DNA from: Modestobacter marinus
GTDB lineage: Bacteria; Actinomycetota; Actinomycetes; Mycobacteriales; Geodermatophilaceae
NCBI RefSeq assembly: GCF_019799945.1
Contig: NZ_JABGCH010000009.1
Span: forward strand, 98,458 to 162,457
DNA: 64,000 nucleotides
Reading direction: 5' to 3'
The position numbers were made by a program, and so were the translations under genes. Numbering within the stretch: position 1 is the first letter of the stretch; each line of letters opens with the position of its first letter. Under the pieces are notes generated by a model. That model ran no database searches. It saw only the letters and a program-made list of their open reading frames with translations, and was not told the DNA's origin. Below are positions 63,758-64,000 of this stretch, one piece after another.

Positions 63758-64000
63758 CTAGTGCTCCGTAACTGATGTGGTTGGTGTCTTGCGGTGTCCG
63801 GGATCGGTGGCCTTGGCGATGACCGTGTCGGGGTCCTTGGTCCAGGTGAACGGCCGGCAGCGGTCGTTCCAGGCATCGATGAAGCGTTCGATGGCGGCGA
63901 TGAGGTCGGCCACGGTCGGGAAGTTGCCCCGGCGCAGCGCCTGGCGGGTGATGATCGAGAAGAAGGCCTCAACGAGGTTCAGCCACGATCCCGAGGTCGG
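63758..64000 (-). mobile_element. 3' end of an IS630-family transposase
   Basis: The last 80 codons of a DDE transposase run off the window: PTSGSWLNLVEAFFSIITRQ (the Glu of NLVEAFF is the third catalytic acid), ALRRGNFPTVADLIAAIERF, IDAWNDRCRPFTWTKDPDTV and a TAG stop at 63758. IS630 elements insert at TA; the stop TAG lies at a CTAG followed by GTGCTCCGTAAC, which may be the inverted-repeat end. The left boundary is thus near 63758; the other end is outside the window. Confidence 0.85.

Overview
The window is very GC-rich actinobacterial DNA with strong G/C bias at third codon positions. Gene content and gene order point to Geodermatophilaceae (Blastococcus, Modestobacter or Geodermatophilus type). 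That placement is inference; no rRNA or other marker gene lies in the window.

Bases 1-43,000 are conserved chromosomal backbone. Much of it repeats a block known from Mycobacterium tuberculosis (about Rv2703 to Rv2674): sigA, ppgK, suhB, a cei/LytR_C gene, DUF4193, dut, DUF3710, an alpha/beta hydrolase, an OB-fold protein, DUF3159, ceoC/ceoB, an APC (KimA-like) permease, a TRAM/TrmA-type methyltransferase, dxs, RNase D, DUF3000, hemE, hemG/cgoX, hemQ and msrB. Inserted into it are a VanW protein, an APH-fold kinase, a fadA-fadB beta-oxidation pair with a palindromic operator, and a single-chain PheS-like ligase preceded by a probable 24-residue leader peptide and hairpin. The heme genes encode the coproporphyrin-dependent branch (HemE, CgoX, HemQ). 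Bases 36,000-43,200 carry stress and housekeeping genes (msrB, a secreted ExeM/NucH-type nuclease, cspA, a LysR/EamA divergent pair, PPK2).

Bases 43,200-47,300 form a signalling cluster on the minus strand: two translationally coupled GAF-ANTAR RNA-binding antiterminators, a small unknown protein, a GAF/SpoIIE-type phosphatase and an SRPBCC protein. Bases 47,500-59,500 are an accessory region with much gene decay. Intact genes there are a LAL-type LuxR regulator, a ferredoxin / ferredoxin reductase / cytochrome P450 operon and an unknown membrane-anchored protein. Around them lie a truncated hydrolase, a frameshifted zinc alcohol dehydrogenase, and relics of a pyridine nucleotide transhydrogenase, a second LAL regulator, a metal P-type ATPase and three luciferase-like monooxygenase C-termini.

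Bases 59,500-64,000 hold glpX (class II fructose-1,6-bisphosphatase) with a long inverted repeat ending at its ribosome binding site, a GH63-like glucosidase, and the 3' end of an IS630-type transposase cut by the window edge.

The signals I would follow first are: the PheS-like ligase with its leaderless leader ORF and hairpin (26,787-28,139); the glpX leader inverted repeat (60,516-60,590); a dispersed hairpin element with compensating arm changes, one copy of which has become coding sequence (13,903 and 17,506); and the decayed P450 neighbourhood. I saw no tRNA, rRNA or CRISPR array.
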